Part shown: positions 10,265 to 18,880 of the stretch, in pieces
How positions within the stretch are numbered: position 1 is the first letter of the stretch
How the letters are laid out: every line of letters starts with the position of its first letter
From: Shewanella saliphila
GTDB lineage: Bacteria; Pseudomonadota; Gammaproteobacteria; Enterobacterales; Shewanellaceae
Reading direction: 5' to 3'
NCBI RefSeq assembly: GCF_014648295.1
Contig: NZ_BMQV01000034.1
Span: 1-53,611, forward strand
DNA: 53,611 nucleotides
Translations under genes and position numbers: made by a program
Notes under the pieces: generated by a model
Told to the model about the DNA's origin: nothing
The model's input: only the letters and a program-made list of their open reading frames with translations
The model's database searches: none

Positions 10265-10303
10265 AAAAAAGCCCCAATTGCATAGTGCCATTGGGGCTTT
10301 TTG
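10265..10303. terminator. bidirectional terminator between grxD and uraA
   Basis: AGCCCCAAT and ATTGGGGCT arms with A-run and T-run flanks serve the convergent genes. Confidence 0.9.
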
Positions 10304-10330
10304 TTAACGCTTTAGTTGCTCACGCAATGT

Positions 10331-11560
10331 TTAGGCGTCTGCTTTATGCTTTTTAGCTGCGGGTAAAATCAAGTTCATTAAAATAGCAACAATACCGCAC
10401 AAGCTGATGCCAGTTAAACTGAACGAACCGATACCAAATGCCATACCGCCAATGCCAAATACTAACGTCACACCAACAATACTGAGGTTACGGGCTTCGC
10501 TCAGATCTACTTGATGACGGATTAACGTATTTAAGCCTACCGCTGCAATCGAGCCAAACAACAAGCACATAATGCCACCCATGACCGGCACCGGAATGGT
10601 TTGCATTAATGCCCCCAGTTTACCGACAAACGCTAAAGTAATCGCCGTTACAGCGGTCCACGTCATGATGCGCGGATCAAAACTTTTGGTGAGAGTCACT
10701 GCGCCTGTTACTTCACTGTAGGTGGTGTTAGGTGGTCCGCCTAAAGCAGATGCAGCGATAGTGGCAATACCGTCACCGGTTAAGGTGCGATGTAAGCCTG
10801 GCTTTTTAAGGTAGTCTTTACCGGTTACATTTGAAATCGCCAAAATATCACCAATGTGCTCAACCGCAGGGGCAATGGCGACGGGGATCATAAATAAAAT
10901 GGCGTGCCAGTTAAACTCCGGCGCAACAAAGTTAGGTACTGCCAACCAAGCAGCTTGACTGACGGGCGTAAAGTCAACAATCCCAAACGCTAAACTGACG
11001 CCATAACCCACTAAAATACCCGCAAGAATGGGCATTAAGCGTACTAAGCCTTTGGCAAATACAGCCACCAAAACCGTTGTCGCTAACGCAGCCAATGAGA
11101 TAAATAGAGCGGTATTTTGTTCAACAATAACAAGGCTACCATCACCACTTTTGCCTAAGGCCATATTGACCGCAACAGGGGCTAAGCCCAAGCCAATGAT
11201 CATAATCACTGGGCCAACAACCACAGGTGGTAATAAGGTGTGAATAAAGTCAGTGCCACGTAACTTAACCGTTAAGCCAAGTAGCATATACACAACCCCA
11301 GCCGCCATTAATCCACCCATAGTGGCAGGAATGCCCCAGGTTTGTACGCCATATAAAATTGGGGCGATAAAGGCAAATGAAGAAGCAAGAAATATGGGGA
11401 CTTGGCGTTTGGTGACGAGTTGAAACAGAAGGGTACCGAAACCGGCAGTAAATAGGGCGACACTGGTGTCTAAGCCTGTGAGCAGTGGCATTAACACCAA
11501 CGCACCAAAAGCGACAAATAACATCTGTGCGCCTTGAAGCGGAATTAACACGCGTTTCAT
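10331..11560 (-). CDS. uraA: uracil/proton symporter (NCS2 family)
   Basis: Inner-membrane nucleobase:cation symporter-2, most like UraA. Helices fill the protein. The substrate-site segments typical of NCS2 are present, for example AVEHIGDILAISNVTGKD in the middle and the GGPPNTTYSEVTGAV loop after it. The start is placed at ATG 11558-11560 because GGAG sits 6 bp upstream; two ATG codons further upstream would add five residues. Usually upp and purM are adjacent in gammaproteobacteria, but they are not here; instead a MITE-like repeat begins 19 bp upstream of this start codon. Confidence 0.9.
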   Translation of the reverse strand: MKRVLIPLQGAQMLFVAFGALVLMPLLTGLDTSVALFTAGFGTLLFQLVTKRQVPIFLASSFAFIAPILYGVQTWGIPATMGGLMAAGVVYMLLGLTVKLRGTDFIHTLLPPVVVGPVIMIIGLGLAPVAVNMALGKSGDGSLVIVEQNTALFISLAALATTVLVAVFAKGLVRLMPILAGILVGYGVSLAFGIVDFTPVSQAAWLAVPNFVAPEFNWHAILFMIPVAIAPAVEHIGDILAISNVTGKDYLKKPGLHRTLTGDGIATIAASALGGPPNTTYSEVTGAVTLTKSFDPRIMTWTAVTAITLAFVGKLGALMQTIPVPVMGGIMCLLFGSIAAVGLNTLIRHQVDLSEARNLSIVGVTLVFGIGGMAFGIGSFSLTGISLCGIVAILMNLILPAAKKHKADA

Positions 11561-11579
11561 ATTTTTCTCCATCATTATC

Positions 11580-11859
11580 TAGGGCCTGTTAATCTTTGCT
11601 GGTTGAATTTTGTTCGAGTTGAAAACGTGTTAATCGAGGCGAATGGATTGATGCCTAGTCATCTAAGCAAAATTCATTCAACAAAGAGTAAAACGTTTTT
11701 AGCCGAACCCTTCGGGCAGCGTTTGTTGGCCATTTTTACTGCGTTATCGACTTTTTATGTAGAATAACTACACCTCGAAGTCTCTGCCGCGCATTTGTAA
11801 ATGTGAATAATGGCCAGCAATTCACTGCAAAAACAACCTTGAAAGGTCAACAGTCCCTA
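11580..11859. repeat. MITE-like repeat 1, 280 bp
   Basis: Terminal inverted repeats TAGGGCCTGTTAATCTTT (11580-11597) and AAAGGTCAACAGTCCCTA (11842-11859) match at 15 of 18 positions. The interior folds into two arms: GTTGAATTTTG pairs approximately with CAAAATTCATTCAAC, and TTGGCCAT pairs with ATGGCCAGCAA. No open frame is inside. The ends read TAGGG...CCCTA, so a TA target duplication is possible. It lies between uraA and the DUF2066 gene and abuts the uraA leader. Confidence 0.75.
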
Positions 11860-12077
11860 AGAGTAGGCGTGTGATTAAACGGCGCGAATTGTCACATAAA
11901 ACCGGTTAATTTCATAACCTGTATTAGGACTGTGTGGCGATTATAGTTATTTGATATCGCTACAATACTTGGTCAAATTGACCTTAGTGTTATCGGGCTG
12001 CTAAAAAGAGTTTTCGTTATCCATTTTTTATTATGATATAATTTTATTACTTATATTTGCTGCGTTTATGTTACCAG

Positions 12078-13175
12078 ATGCTGAAAAAACTAATTAATCT
12101 CATTGTGTTACCTCTCATTACGTTAACTTCAATTTCAATTGTGCAAGCTGCTGAAGTCGGCAAACTCAATGAAGCTGATATTGCGGTGAGTTCACGTGCA
12201 AACGATGTTAAAAGCAATGCATTAAAAGAAGCCCTTGCCGCGGTGTTTTTAAAGAACTCCGGTAGCCCAAGTGTGGTATTAAATCCTTTGATTAAAGCGC
12301 AGATAGATGAGCCAGAAGTCATTTTGACTCAATATGGGTATTTTGAACAAAACGGTGACTTGATGCTTAAAGCCAGCTTTGATCATCAACGCGTTATTGA
12401 AAAACTCCGCCAAGCAGGGTTACCCGTGTGGGGAAGTCAACGTCCTTTGACCTTAATGTGGCTTTCTGTTGATGATAACAGTGAACCTACTATTCTTGCC
12501 GATGCCTCACAATCAGATATCCGTGATGATTTAGGCCAGCAATCTGCCAATAAAGGCATACCCGTTATGTTGCCGGTGATGGATTTAGATGATGTGATGG
12601 CGGTTACAGTCAATGACGTTCGTGGCCGTTTTACCGATAGCGTTTTTATTGCTTCTGCCCGTTATCAATCTGATTACTTTGCTATCGCCAATATTGAAAA
12701 TCAAGGCTCTAGGGTGCTGTTTTCAATTAGCCTATTCAACAAAGTGAGAACCAATGGCGTGCTTCAGCCCTTGGTAGCACAACAAGGTGAAGTGAGTGAT
12801 AATCAACAAGCAATAAAACGGATGATGAATATTTTAGCTGATTATTTCATCAGCCAATATGCTATTGCATCAACGGGCAGTAATGCTGCAACAGAGGTGA
12901 GTTTTAGCGGGTTAAGTAATATGACTCAAGTGGTTAATGTTGAAGATTATTTACGTCAGTTAAGTGCGGTTAAATCAATTAGTTTAAGCCAGTTTAAAGG
13001 CAGTACAGCAACCTACAGCGTTTCGTTGTTTAGCAATATTAATGATTTACAGCGTTTGCTGAATATTGATAACCGTTTATCACAAATTGATACCATGGGT
13101 AGCGTTGAGTCATTTTATCAACAGCAAACAGAAGCTACCCAACCCACACTTATGTATCAGTGGTTGGGCCAATAA
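12078..13175 (+). CDS. DUF2066 domain-containing secreted protein
   Basis: A 365-residue protein of the DUF2066 family, function unknown. The N-terminus (MLKKLINLIVLPLITLTS...VQAAE) is a signal peptide with likely cleavage after VQA. I chose ATG at 12078 rather than the TTG at 12057 because it gives a clean signal peptide; no strong ribosome site decides it. DUF2066 genes commonly lie directly upstream of hda in marine gammaproteobacteria, as here (85-bp gap), which suggests shared transcription but not a shared function. Confidence 0.85.
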   Translation: MLKKLINLIVLPLITLTSISIVQAAEVGKLNEADIAVSSRANDVKSNALKEALAAVFLKNSGSPSVVLNPLIKAQIDEPEVILTQYGYFEQNGDLMLKASFDHQRVIEKLRQAGLPVWGSQRPLTLMWLSVDDNSEPTILADASQSDIRDDLGQQSANKGIPVMLPVMDLDDVMAVTVNDVRGRFTDSVFIASARYQSDYFAIANIENQGSRVLFSISLFNKVRTNGVLQPLVAQQGEVSDNQQAIKRMMNILADYFISQYAIASTGSNAATEVSFSGLSNMTQVVNVEDYLRQLSAVKSISLSQFKGSTATYSVSLFSNINDLQRLLNIDNRLSQIDTMGSVESFYQQQTEATQPTLMYQWLGQ

Positions 13176-13260
13176 CCTTATCAATGGTGGCGCTTTGTAT
13201 TTACAGAGCGCTTACATGTATAATGACCTTAGTTCGTTTTTGATTTTGAGACCTATCTGA

Positions 13261-13971
13261 GTGACACAAAACTCACCGAGACAATTATCTTTACCCGTTT
13301 ATTTACCTGACGATGAAACCTTTCAGAGTTATTACCCTGCGTCGGGTAATGATGAGCTGATCCAAAAGCTTCAAGCCAGTGCTGAAGGTAAATTAACCTC
13401 TTCGTTATATGTCTATGGTCCTGAAAAATCAGGTCGTACCCATTTAATGCATGCCGCTTGTGCCCATGCAAATGATTTAGAACGCCGCACTTTATATATC
13501 CCACTTGGGATCCACGCCAGTATTTCGCCAGCACTTTTTGAAGGGCTCGAATCATTAGAGCTTATTTGCATTGATGATGTTGAAGCCATTGCCGGTCATC
13601 CTGTGTGGGAAGAAGCTATTTTTCATCTGTATAATCGTATTGCAGAGCAGCAAGATTGTCGTTTGATTGTCAGTGGCAATGCATCGCCGTCAGAGGCGGG
13701 TTTTGTTCTGCCGGATTTAGTCTCGCGTATGCAATGGGGATTAATTTATCAATTACAGCCAATGGCAGATGATGAAAAGCTCGCTGCATTACAACGCCGC
13801 GCCGCAATGCGCGGTTTGCAGTTATCTGATGAAGTAGGGCGTTTTTTGCTTACCCGTATGGCACGTGATTTACGTACTTTATTTGACGTGCTCGATAAGC
13901 TTGATAAAGCCTCGATGGTACATCAGCGTAAATTGACGATTCCGTTCATTAAAGAAATGCTTAGGCTATAA
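13261..13971 (+). CDS. hda: DnaA regulatory inactivator Hda
   Basis: AAA+ DnaA paralogue that, bound to the beta sliding clamp, stimulates DnaA-ATP hydrolysis after replication starts. The N-terminal QLSLPV is the clamp-binding motif. The P-loop region is YGPEKSGRTHL, and a C-terminal lid domain follows. Length of 236 residues is standard. The GTG start at 13261 directly follows an in-frame stop (13258-13260), so it cannot start further upstream in this frame. Conserved neighbours are uraA upstream and the ArsC-like gene and bepA downstream. Confidence 0.95.
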   Translation: MTQNSPRQLSLPVYLPDDETFQSYYPASGNDELIQKLQASAEGKLTSSLYVYGPEKSGRTHLMHAACAHANDLERRTLYIPLGIHASISPALFEGLESLELICIDDVEAIAGHPVWEEAIFHLYNRIAEQQDCRLIVSGNASPSEAGFVLPDLVSRMQWGLIYQLQPMADDEKLAALQRRAAMRGLQLSDEVGRFLLTRMARDLRTLFDVLDKLDKASMVHQRKLTIPFIKEMLRL

Positions 13972-14022
13972 ATCACGCTTGTCTATGCTGCGAACACACA
14001 GTCATACATTGTAAATGACAAT

Positions 14023-14055
14023 AAAAAACGCCAAATGAATTCATTTGGCGTTTTT
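14023..14055. terminator. bidirectional terminator after hda
   Basis: A perfect palindrome with arms AACGCCAAATGAA and TTCATTTGGCGTT, flanked by A and T runs, lies between convergent genes. Confidence 0.92.
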
Positions 14056-14094
14056 GTTTATCTAAATAACCTGAACTCAGGTTAAATACAGTGA

Positions 14095-16044
14095 CTAATG
14101 TGCATGTTGGTCGCCACTAAACTGCAATGGTCGATTATCAATGACAGCACTATCAGACTGGTTAGAGACTTTTTGTGGTGATTTAGACTGATCTACTGTT
14201 AAGACTAAATTCTGTGCCCAGGTTTGGCCTTTCACTAACGCAACAGGCTCTGGTAAACCGTCCATCACGAGTTGGGTGTTAATATCAGGCAGCATTTGAC
14301 CGAGAACGTAGCTGGCGCGATCGCGCAACTCAGCCTGTCCAACTCGGCCGCGTTGTCCCCATTCCACGGTTATAGTTGAGCTTGTTTGTACATCAGGTTT
14401 ATCTGTAATGGCGATATCGCGCAAAATGCCGTAGCGATGGCTCATCATGATTTCTTCAAACAACATGGCAACATCTTCACGTGTTGACGAGTAAGCATAA
14501 TCATCATTAGCTAAATCATTGGTAAAAAACTCAGCGACATCGCTGGGGGTATAGGCTTTTTGAGTACTGTTTGCTGATTCCCCTGCGTAATTAACCTCTG
14601 CTAGGCCATACATTTCATCGCTGAGCAATGGGTAACGCATCTGAAGTTGTCTAGATGTCATATCATCTGAAGCAAAACGACGGTCAAACTCTTCTCTTAG
14701 GCTTGGCCCTTGCAGTGTGGCATGAATACTTTGCGGGTAATAGTCATTGGCATGAGCCAGTTCATGGTACATGAGCCTGGCAAAATTAGCAGACATGTTT
14801 TCCATGGTGCGGTTGATACGGTTATCTTTTTCTATGTACTCACTGGCATAATCGTTATCTTTAACATAACGATAAGGTGAAAGGTAATTCAGTTCTTCAC
14901 CATAGTTACTGCGATAATCTGGGGTTTCATTAATGGTGTCCCTCTGAGCTGGTGTTAGCCATAAATATTCTGGATCAATATAAATTGCACCAATGTAACC
15001 ACTGTAAAATGAAGGTCTGATATCGTAACTGATAATAATCGCTGTTACTGATTGTAATAGTTCAACAAAGTCATTGTTTGTTTGTGCGCGGAGGTAAGTT
15101 TCAAAGCTCTTTCCCATCCAATCATGCGATACCACGACTCTGTCCATAATGGTATCAATCGGGTCCGGCTGGCTGTCTTGGCTAATAAATGGCAGCTCAT
15201 TGAGAATATTACATGAAGCGACTTGTTGGTTAGAATAAGTACAGTTGACAAGATTATCTGCATAGGCAGAATCTGCTTTGTACGGATAAACCCGTGCAAG
15301 CGGATTAGTAAAGTAAGCGTTTGATGGCGTCGCAGTTTCTTTTGTGACAAGTAAATGTACATCATCACTGATTGTTTGGCCGTCAAAGGTCGCTGTGGCT
15401 TTTAGGCTAATAAGTTGGTCGCTGTTTACATCTGGCGCGTTAAACAGTGGTCGATTAGTGTCAGTTAAATCGACACTGGTAAAACCTACGTTGTCGATAT
15501 TTGGGTACATGCACCAACTTATATCTGTGGGCACTTGGCCATTTATATTTTGAATTCTTAAACTTGCATCTGTATTGGCCACCATTTGATGATCATGGTT
15601 AACCCGTAAAATATTATCAGCAGAGTCAGCAGTTATTGACACTATCTCTTCATAATTGTTCGAACCGCCTGTCACTGTCACTTTAAAACTGTAGTTATCG
15701 TTACTACCTGGTGTAAAGGCTAATACAGGGCTATTGACTGAGGCTAATTCAAGGGTAGGGCCTGAGATTTGTTGCCATAGAAACGTACGGCCAGCGCTGT
15801 CTTGATCGGCTATAGATGCGGTAATACTGCCAGGCCTATTAACGGCATAATCTTGTTCAACGATAAACACCAGTTCAGAACCGGTGGATACTAAGCTTGT
15901 GTTTGAATCATCGCTACAGATCTCAAAAGCCGAAGAAGATGGTATGTCTGTTGAGTGATTATCGGAAGAGTCACTGCCACAAGCTGTGAGTACGATGGTG
16001 CTGGCTAAAAGGCTGTAAAGGCTTATATTACGCGGTACATTCAT
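14095..16044 (-). CDS. lipoprotein with HExxH metallopeptidase motif, unrecognised family
   Basis: A 649-residue predicted lipoprotein. Residues 1-22 form a lipoprotein signal with lipobox LTAC (C22), followed by a Ser/Asp/Asn-rich linker. Residues about 55-140 look like a PKD/Ig-like beta domain (DQDSAGRTFLWQQISGP, then YSFKVTVTGG). A second beta region follows to about 235. The C-terminal half carries a zinc-peptidase motif HELAH at 427-431; E530 or E531 in REDVAMLFEE is a candidate third ligand, as in gluzincins. The product may be a surface or periplasmic protease; substrate unknown. It lies between hda and the DUF2069 gene, whose usual neighbour hda is, so it may be an insertion. Confidence 0.75.
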   Translation of the reverse strand: MNVPRNISLYSLLASTIVLTACGSDSSDNHSTDIPSSSAFEICSDDSNTSLVSTGSELVFIVEQDYAVNRPGSITASIADQDSAGRTFLWQQISGPTLELASVNSPVLAFTPGSNDNYSFKVTVTGGSNNYEEIVSITADSADNILRVNHDHQMVANTDASLRIQNINGQVPTDISWCMYPNIDNVGFTSVDLTDTNRPLFNAPDVNSDQLISLKATATFDGQTISDDVHLLVTKETATPSNAYFTNPLARVYPYKADSAYADNLVNCTYSNQQVASCNILNELPFISQDSQPDPIDTIMDRVVVSHDWMGKSFETYLRAQTNNDFVELLQSVTAIIISYDIRPSFYSGYIGAIYIDPEYLWLTPAQRDTINETPDYRSNYGEELNYLSPYRYVKDNDYASEYIEKDNRINRTMENMSANFARLMYHELAHANDYYPQSIHATLQGPSLREEFDRRFASDDMTSRQLQMRYPLLSDEMYGLAEVNYAGESANSTQKAYTPSDVAEFFTNDLANDDYAYSSTREDVAMLFEEIMMSHRYGILRDIAITDKPDVQTSSTITVEWGQRGRVGQAELRDRASYVLGQMLPDINTQLVMDGLPEPVALVKGQTWAQNLVLTVDQSKSPQKVSNQSDSAVIDNRPLQFSGDQHAH

Positions 16045-16150
16045 TAAACGACTCCATGTCTATTGATTGACATTATTGTTTGTGGTTATTTTTATACAAC
16101 ATCTTGTTAACAAACAAATGTAGCATGCCGTATTGTGGTAACGCAATAAA

Positions 16151-16176
16151 CAAAAAAGCACCATAAGGTGCTTTTT
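16151..16176. terminator. terminator after the DUF2069 gene
   Basis: AAAAAGCACC and GGTGCTTTTT arms with a 4-nt loop; A and T runs on both sides. Confidence 0.85.
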
Positions 16177-16202
16177 AATAAAACCATTTAAATGCTAAGG
16201 CT

Positions 16203-16580
16203 CTATTTTTGTTCAGATTTTTTCTTTAACCCTAAGCCTAATTCACGGCCGCGTTTGCGGGCATAGAAAGGAAAGGTGACCAGTAAAATACAAATCAAAA
16301 TGGATTCTATTAAGGCAAAAATGAATGCGTCAGCGGTGATATAAGCCAAGGTTAAGCCATGCAGTAAATACACACATAAAATAAAGCTGGCCCAGGCATA
16401 GGTGTATGGGTTACCGGTAATAATACCCTTTAGCGGAAAGAGTAATGGGACAATCCAAATTAGACTAAAACCAAGTGAATAAGTGCCATTTAAGCCTTGT
16501 TGTATAAACCAGCCACTAAGTAGCAAGAGTAGAGCAAGGTAACCAATACGGCTGAGTTGGAACAAGGTTTGTGTGGTCAT
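16203..16580 (-). CDS. DUF2069 inner-membrane protein
   Basis: A 125-residue protein with four hydrophobic helices and a basic C-terminal tail (YARKRGRELGLGLKKKSEQK), so the C-terminus is probably cytoplasmic. It fits the DUF2069 family, function unknown. It follows the ArsC-like gene by 11 bp and is likely co-transcribed with it. Confidence 0.82.
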   Translation of the reverse strand: MTTQTLFQLSRIGYLALLLLLSGWFIQQGLNGTYSLGFSLIWIVPLLFPLKGIITGNPYTYAWASFILCVYLLHGLTLAYITADAFIFALIESILICILLVTFPFYARKRGRELGLGLKKKSEQK

Positions 16581-16591
16581 TATGTTACTCG

Positions 16592-16948
16592 TTACAGAAT
16601 AGATAAAACATTTTCAGGTGGACGGCCAATGGCAGCTTGATTATTAGCCAGTACAATTGGGCGCTCAATTAACTTTGGTGTGGCGACCATTGCGCTAATC
16701 AGTTGCGCTTCCGTCAGTGCTGGGTCTGCTAAATTTTGAGCTTTATATTCGTCTTCTTTGGTGCGCATCATTTCGCGGGCGCTAACACCGAGTAACGATA
16801 AAATATTATTGATTTCAGTTTCGCTAGGCGGTTGTTTTAAGTACTCAACGACAGTGATGTCTGCTCCGTTTGCTTCTAATAATGCAAGTGTCTCACGGCT
16901 TTTTGAGCAACGAGGGTTGTGTAGAATAGTCGTTTTAGTTTTTGTCAT
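16592..16948 (-). CDS. ArsC-family reductase (YfgD-like)
   Basis: A 118-residue thioredoxin-fold protein of the glutaredoxin-dependent arsenate reductase family. The catalytic Cys is C14 in HNPRCSKSRET; the KLIERPIV segment with the family Arg is present. No arsenic genes surround it. Its conserved position beside hda and bepA is that of E. coli yfgD, so arsenate reduction is not certain. Confidence 0.88.
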   Translation of the reverse strand: MTKTKTTILHNPRCSKSRETLALLEANGADITVVEYLKQPPSETEINNILSLLGVSAREMMRTKEDEYKAQNLADPALTEAQLISAMVATPKLIERPIVLANNQAAIGRPPENVLSIL

Positions 16949-16964
16949 GTTTATTTTCCGTCAT

Positions 16965-16992
16965 AAAAAATGGCAAACAATACGTTTGCCAT
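16965..16992 (-). terminator. intrinsic terminator after bepA
   Basis: ATGGCAAAC and GTTTGCCAT arms with a 5-nt loop, followed on the minus strand by six T. It separates bepA from the ArsC-like gene. Confidence 0.85.
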
Positions 16993-17033
16993 TATTCTAT
17001 CAAAAAATTATGCGTAAAGAGATACAGTTATAC

Positions 17034-18503
17034 TTACTTAAACTGGTCCATTTCTCTGTCAGCTTGTCTGAACTGTCTTATCCGGGCTTCAATTCGGGCT
17101 AATTGCAAGGTTTTGCCTTCTGAGTAACGGTAAGCGTAGTTAAGTTGGTCAATCGCACCTTGATAGTTTGCAGTCAGTGCCATTATTTCAGCATTGCTAT
17201 AATACTCTAATGCTTTGTTATCAAGCTTGCGGTATGCATCGGACATAATTTGATAAGGCAGCATGTTTTGCTTGTCTAAAAAGATGGTTTCTTCCAGCAA
17301 TGGAATAGCTTTAGTAGGTTGATTTGCCTCAACATAAATGTTGGCAAGGTTAATATTAATCACTTGTGACGTAGGTTTTAATTTACGCTGTGATTCTAAT
17401 AGCGCAATGGCTTGTGGGTAAGCCTTTTTTTGAGCCAATAAGTCGGTTTTAGTGTCGATATAGAACAAATTATTGTCGTCTTTTTTCAGTAGCTCATCAA
17501 TGATGACTTCTGCCTGTTCAAACTTTTCTAAGCGAAACAATGCCAAGGCTTTACCGTAAAGCGCGGCATCTTTATGGGTATATTCACGTTTTTTTAATTG
17601 CTGTTCAAATAGAGACAGTGCCGCATCATCACTAAAGCTTGAGAATCGAACTTGAATTCGCGCCTTAGCCAATTGGTACAGTAAACTATCTGGAACATGC
17701 CGTTCGGGATATTGAGCTGCACGGTTACGGGCTTCTGTTATTCGAGATTCAGGTAATGGGTGAGTTAATAGCATTTGTGGCGGAGTGGTTGAAAAACGGT
17801 AACGTACGGCCAATTGCCCAAAGAATGTCGCCGCAGCATTAGGGTCAAAACCGGCATCAACTAAAATCTGCATTCCAATGCGGTCGGCTTCTTTTTCGTG
17901 GAGTCGGGTGTAGTTAATTGACGATTGTGTCGCAAGGGCTTGAGTTGTTGCCAGTGCTGCTATACCCACTTGTGGCGCCGCAATAGTCAGTAATATCGCG
18001 CCTAGCATTCCTGCAATAGTTGCTGTTGAGCTTTTTTGTTGTGCTTCAAGCGAGCGCGCTAAGTGTCGCTGTGTCACATGGCTAATTTCGTGGGCTAATA
18101 CTGAGGCGAGTTCACTTTCATTATCAGCATTTAAAAATAATCCGGTATGCACACCAACATGGCCACCAAAAAAGGCAAACGCGTTAATTTCATCATTACG
18201 CAATAAGAAGAAATAAAACGGGGTTTTAACGCCTGTTGCGTTAGCCACCAGTTTATTACCGAGCTCGGATAAGTATTGGCTTAACACCGGATCGTTTAAT
18301 ACTGGTGTACTTGAACGAATAACTCGCATGTAGGCGTCGCCATACACGCTTTCTTTTTCTAGACTGAAGGTATTAACGGCTGCGGTGCCAAGATCTGGAA
18401 GGTCGTTATTGGCAAAGCTATGGGCAATACTACCCGCCAACACAATACTGATCGCTGTGGCTGTTAATGCTTTAGAAAAACTTGATAATGATAATTTACG
18501 CAA
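17034..18503 (-). CDS. bepA: periplasmic M48 metalloprotease / chaperone BepA
   Basis: Periplasmic zinc protease and chaperone for outer-membrane protein assembly, notably LptD. An N-terminal signal peptide occupies about residues 1-31. The zinc motif is HEISH at 138-142, with E203 in LHEKEAD as third ligand, and H248 in THPL at the position of the regulatory histidine in E. coli BepA. The C-terminal half is helical repeats of TPR type. The start is TTG at 18501-18503 with AGG 6 bp upstream. At 489 residues it matches the family. Confidence 0.92.
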   Translation of the reverse strand: MRKLSLSSFSKALTATAISIVLAGSIAHSFANNDLPDLGTAAVNTFSLEKESVYGDAYMRVIRSSTPVLNDPVLSQYLSELGNKLVANATGVKTPFYFFLLRNDEINAFAFFGGHVGVHTGLFLNADNESELASVLAHEISHVTQRHLARSLEAQQKSSTATIAGMLGAILLTIAAPQVGIAALATTQALATQSSINYTRLHEKEADRIGMQILVDAGFDPNAAATFFGQLAVRYRFSTTPPQMLLTHPLPESRITEARNRAAQYPERHVPDSLLYQLAKARIQVRFSSFSDDAALSLFEQQLKKREYTHKDAALYGKALALFRLEKFEQAEVIIDELLKKDDNNLFYIDTKTDLLAQKKAYPQAIALLESQRKLKPTSQVININLANIYVEANQPTKAIPLLEETIFLDKQNMLPYQIMSDAYRKLDNKALEYYSNAEIMALTANYQGAIDQLNYAYRYSEGKTLQLARIEARIRQFRQADREMDQFK

Positions 18504-18630
18504 GCGAAACCTATAATGCTAAATGAGTCGTAAGTTCTTGGCTTAACGCACAAGTTGGTTTTGCAACATCGCTTGTGGTTTAGTGTTCAAGCTAGGATAA
18601 TAGCCCTAGAATGATTAAAGCAAGTTCATA

Positions 18631-18852
18631 ATGATTTTTATTGATTTAACCCCATATTCTTGCCCTTATCCTTTAGTCAAAGTGAAACTTTTACTAAAGC
18701 AGATGCAAGTGGGTGAAACCTTACATGTTTTACTCTCTGACCATGGCTCACGCCGAGATGTTCCCTTGTTAATGAAAAAAATGGGTTTTGGTATTGAAAT
18801 CGTCACTGATGAGTCGCATTGTTTATCCGTGATTATCACCAAAACAAACTAA
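18631..18852 (+). CDS. TusA-family sulfurtransferase-like protein
   Basis: A 73-residue protein with the TusA/YedF signature CPYP (C11) followed by a helix and a small beta sheet. TusA proteins pass persulfide sulfur to tRNA or cofactor pathways. It is divergent from bepA and 28 bp upstream of the PerM-type gene. The genuine tusA for tRNA 2-thiolation is usually elsewhere, so this is a paralogue of uncertain role. Confidence 0.85.
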   Translation: MIFIDLTPYSCPYPLVKVKLLLKQMQVGETLHVLLSDHGSRRDVPLLMKKMGFGIEIVTDESHCLSVIITKTN

Positions 18853-18880
18853 TTTAGCGTTTTAATATAAAGGTTGTTCA

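Noticed and set aside
12057..12077. TTG start adding seven residues to the DUF2066 protein
   Set aside because: The ATG at 12078 gives a proper signal peptide start; the extension weakens it.
16592..16948. Arsenic resistance locus
   Set aside because: The ArsC-like gene has no arsB, arsR or acr3 nearby; its position is that of yfgD.
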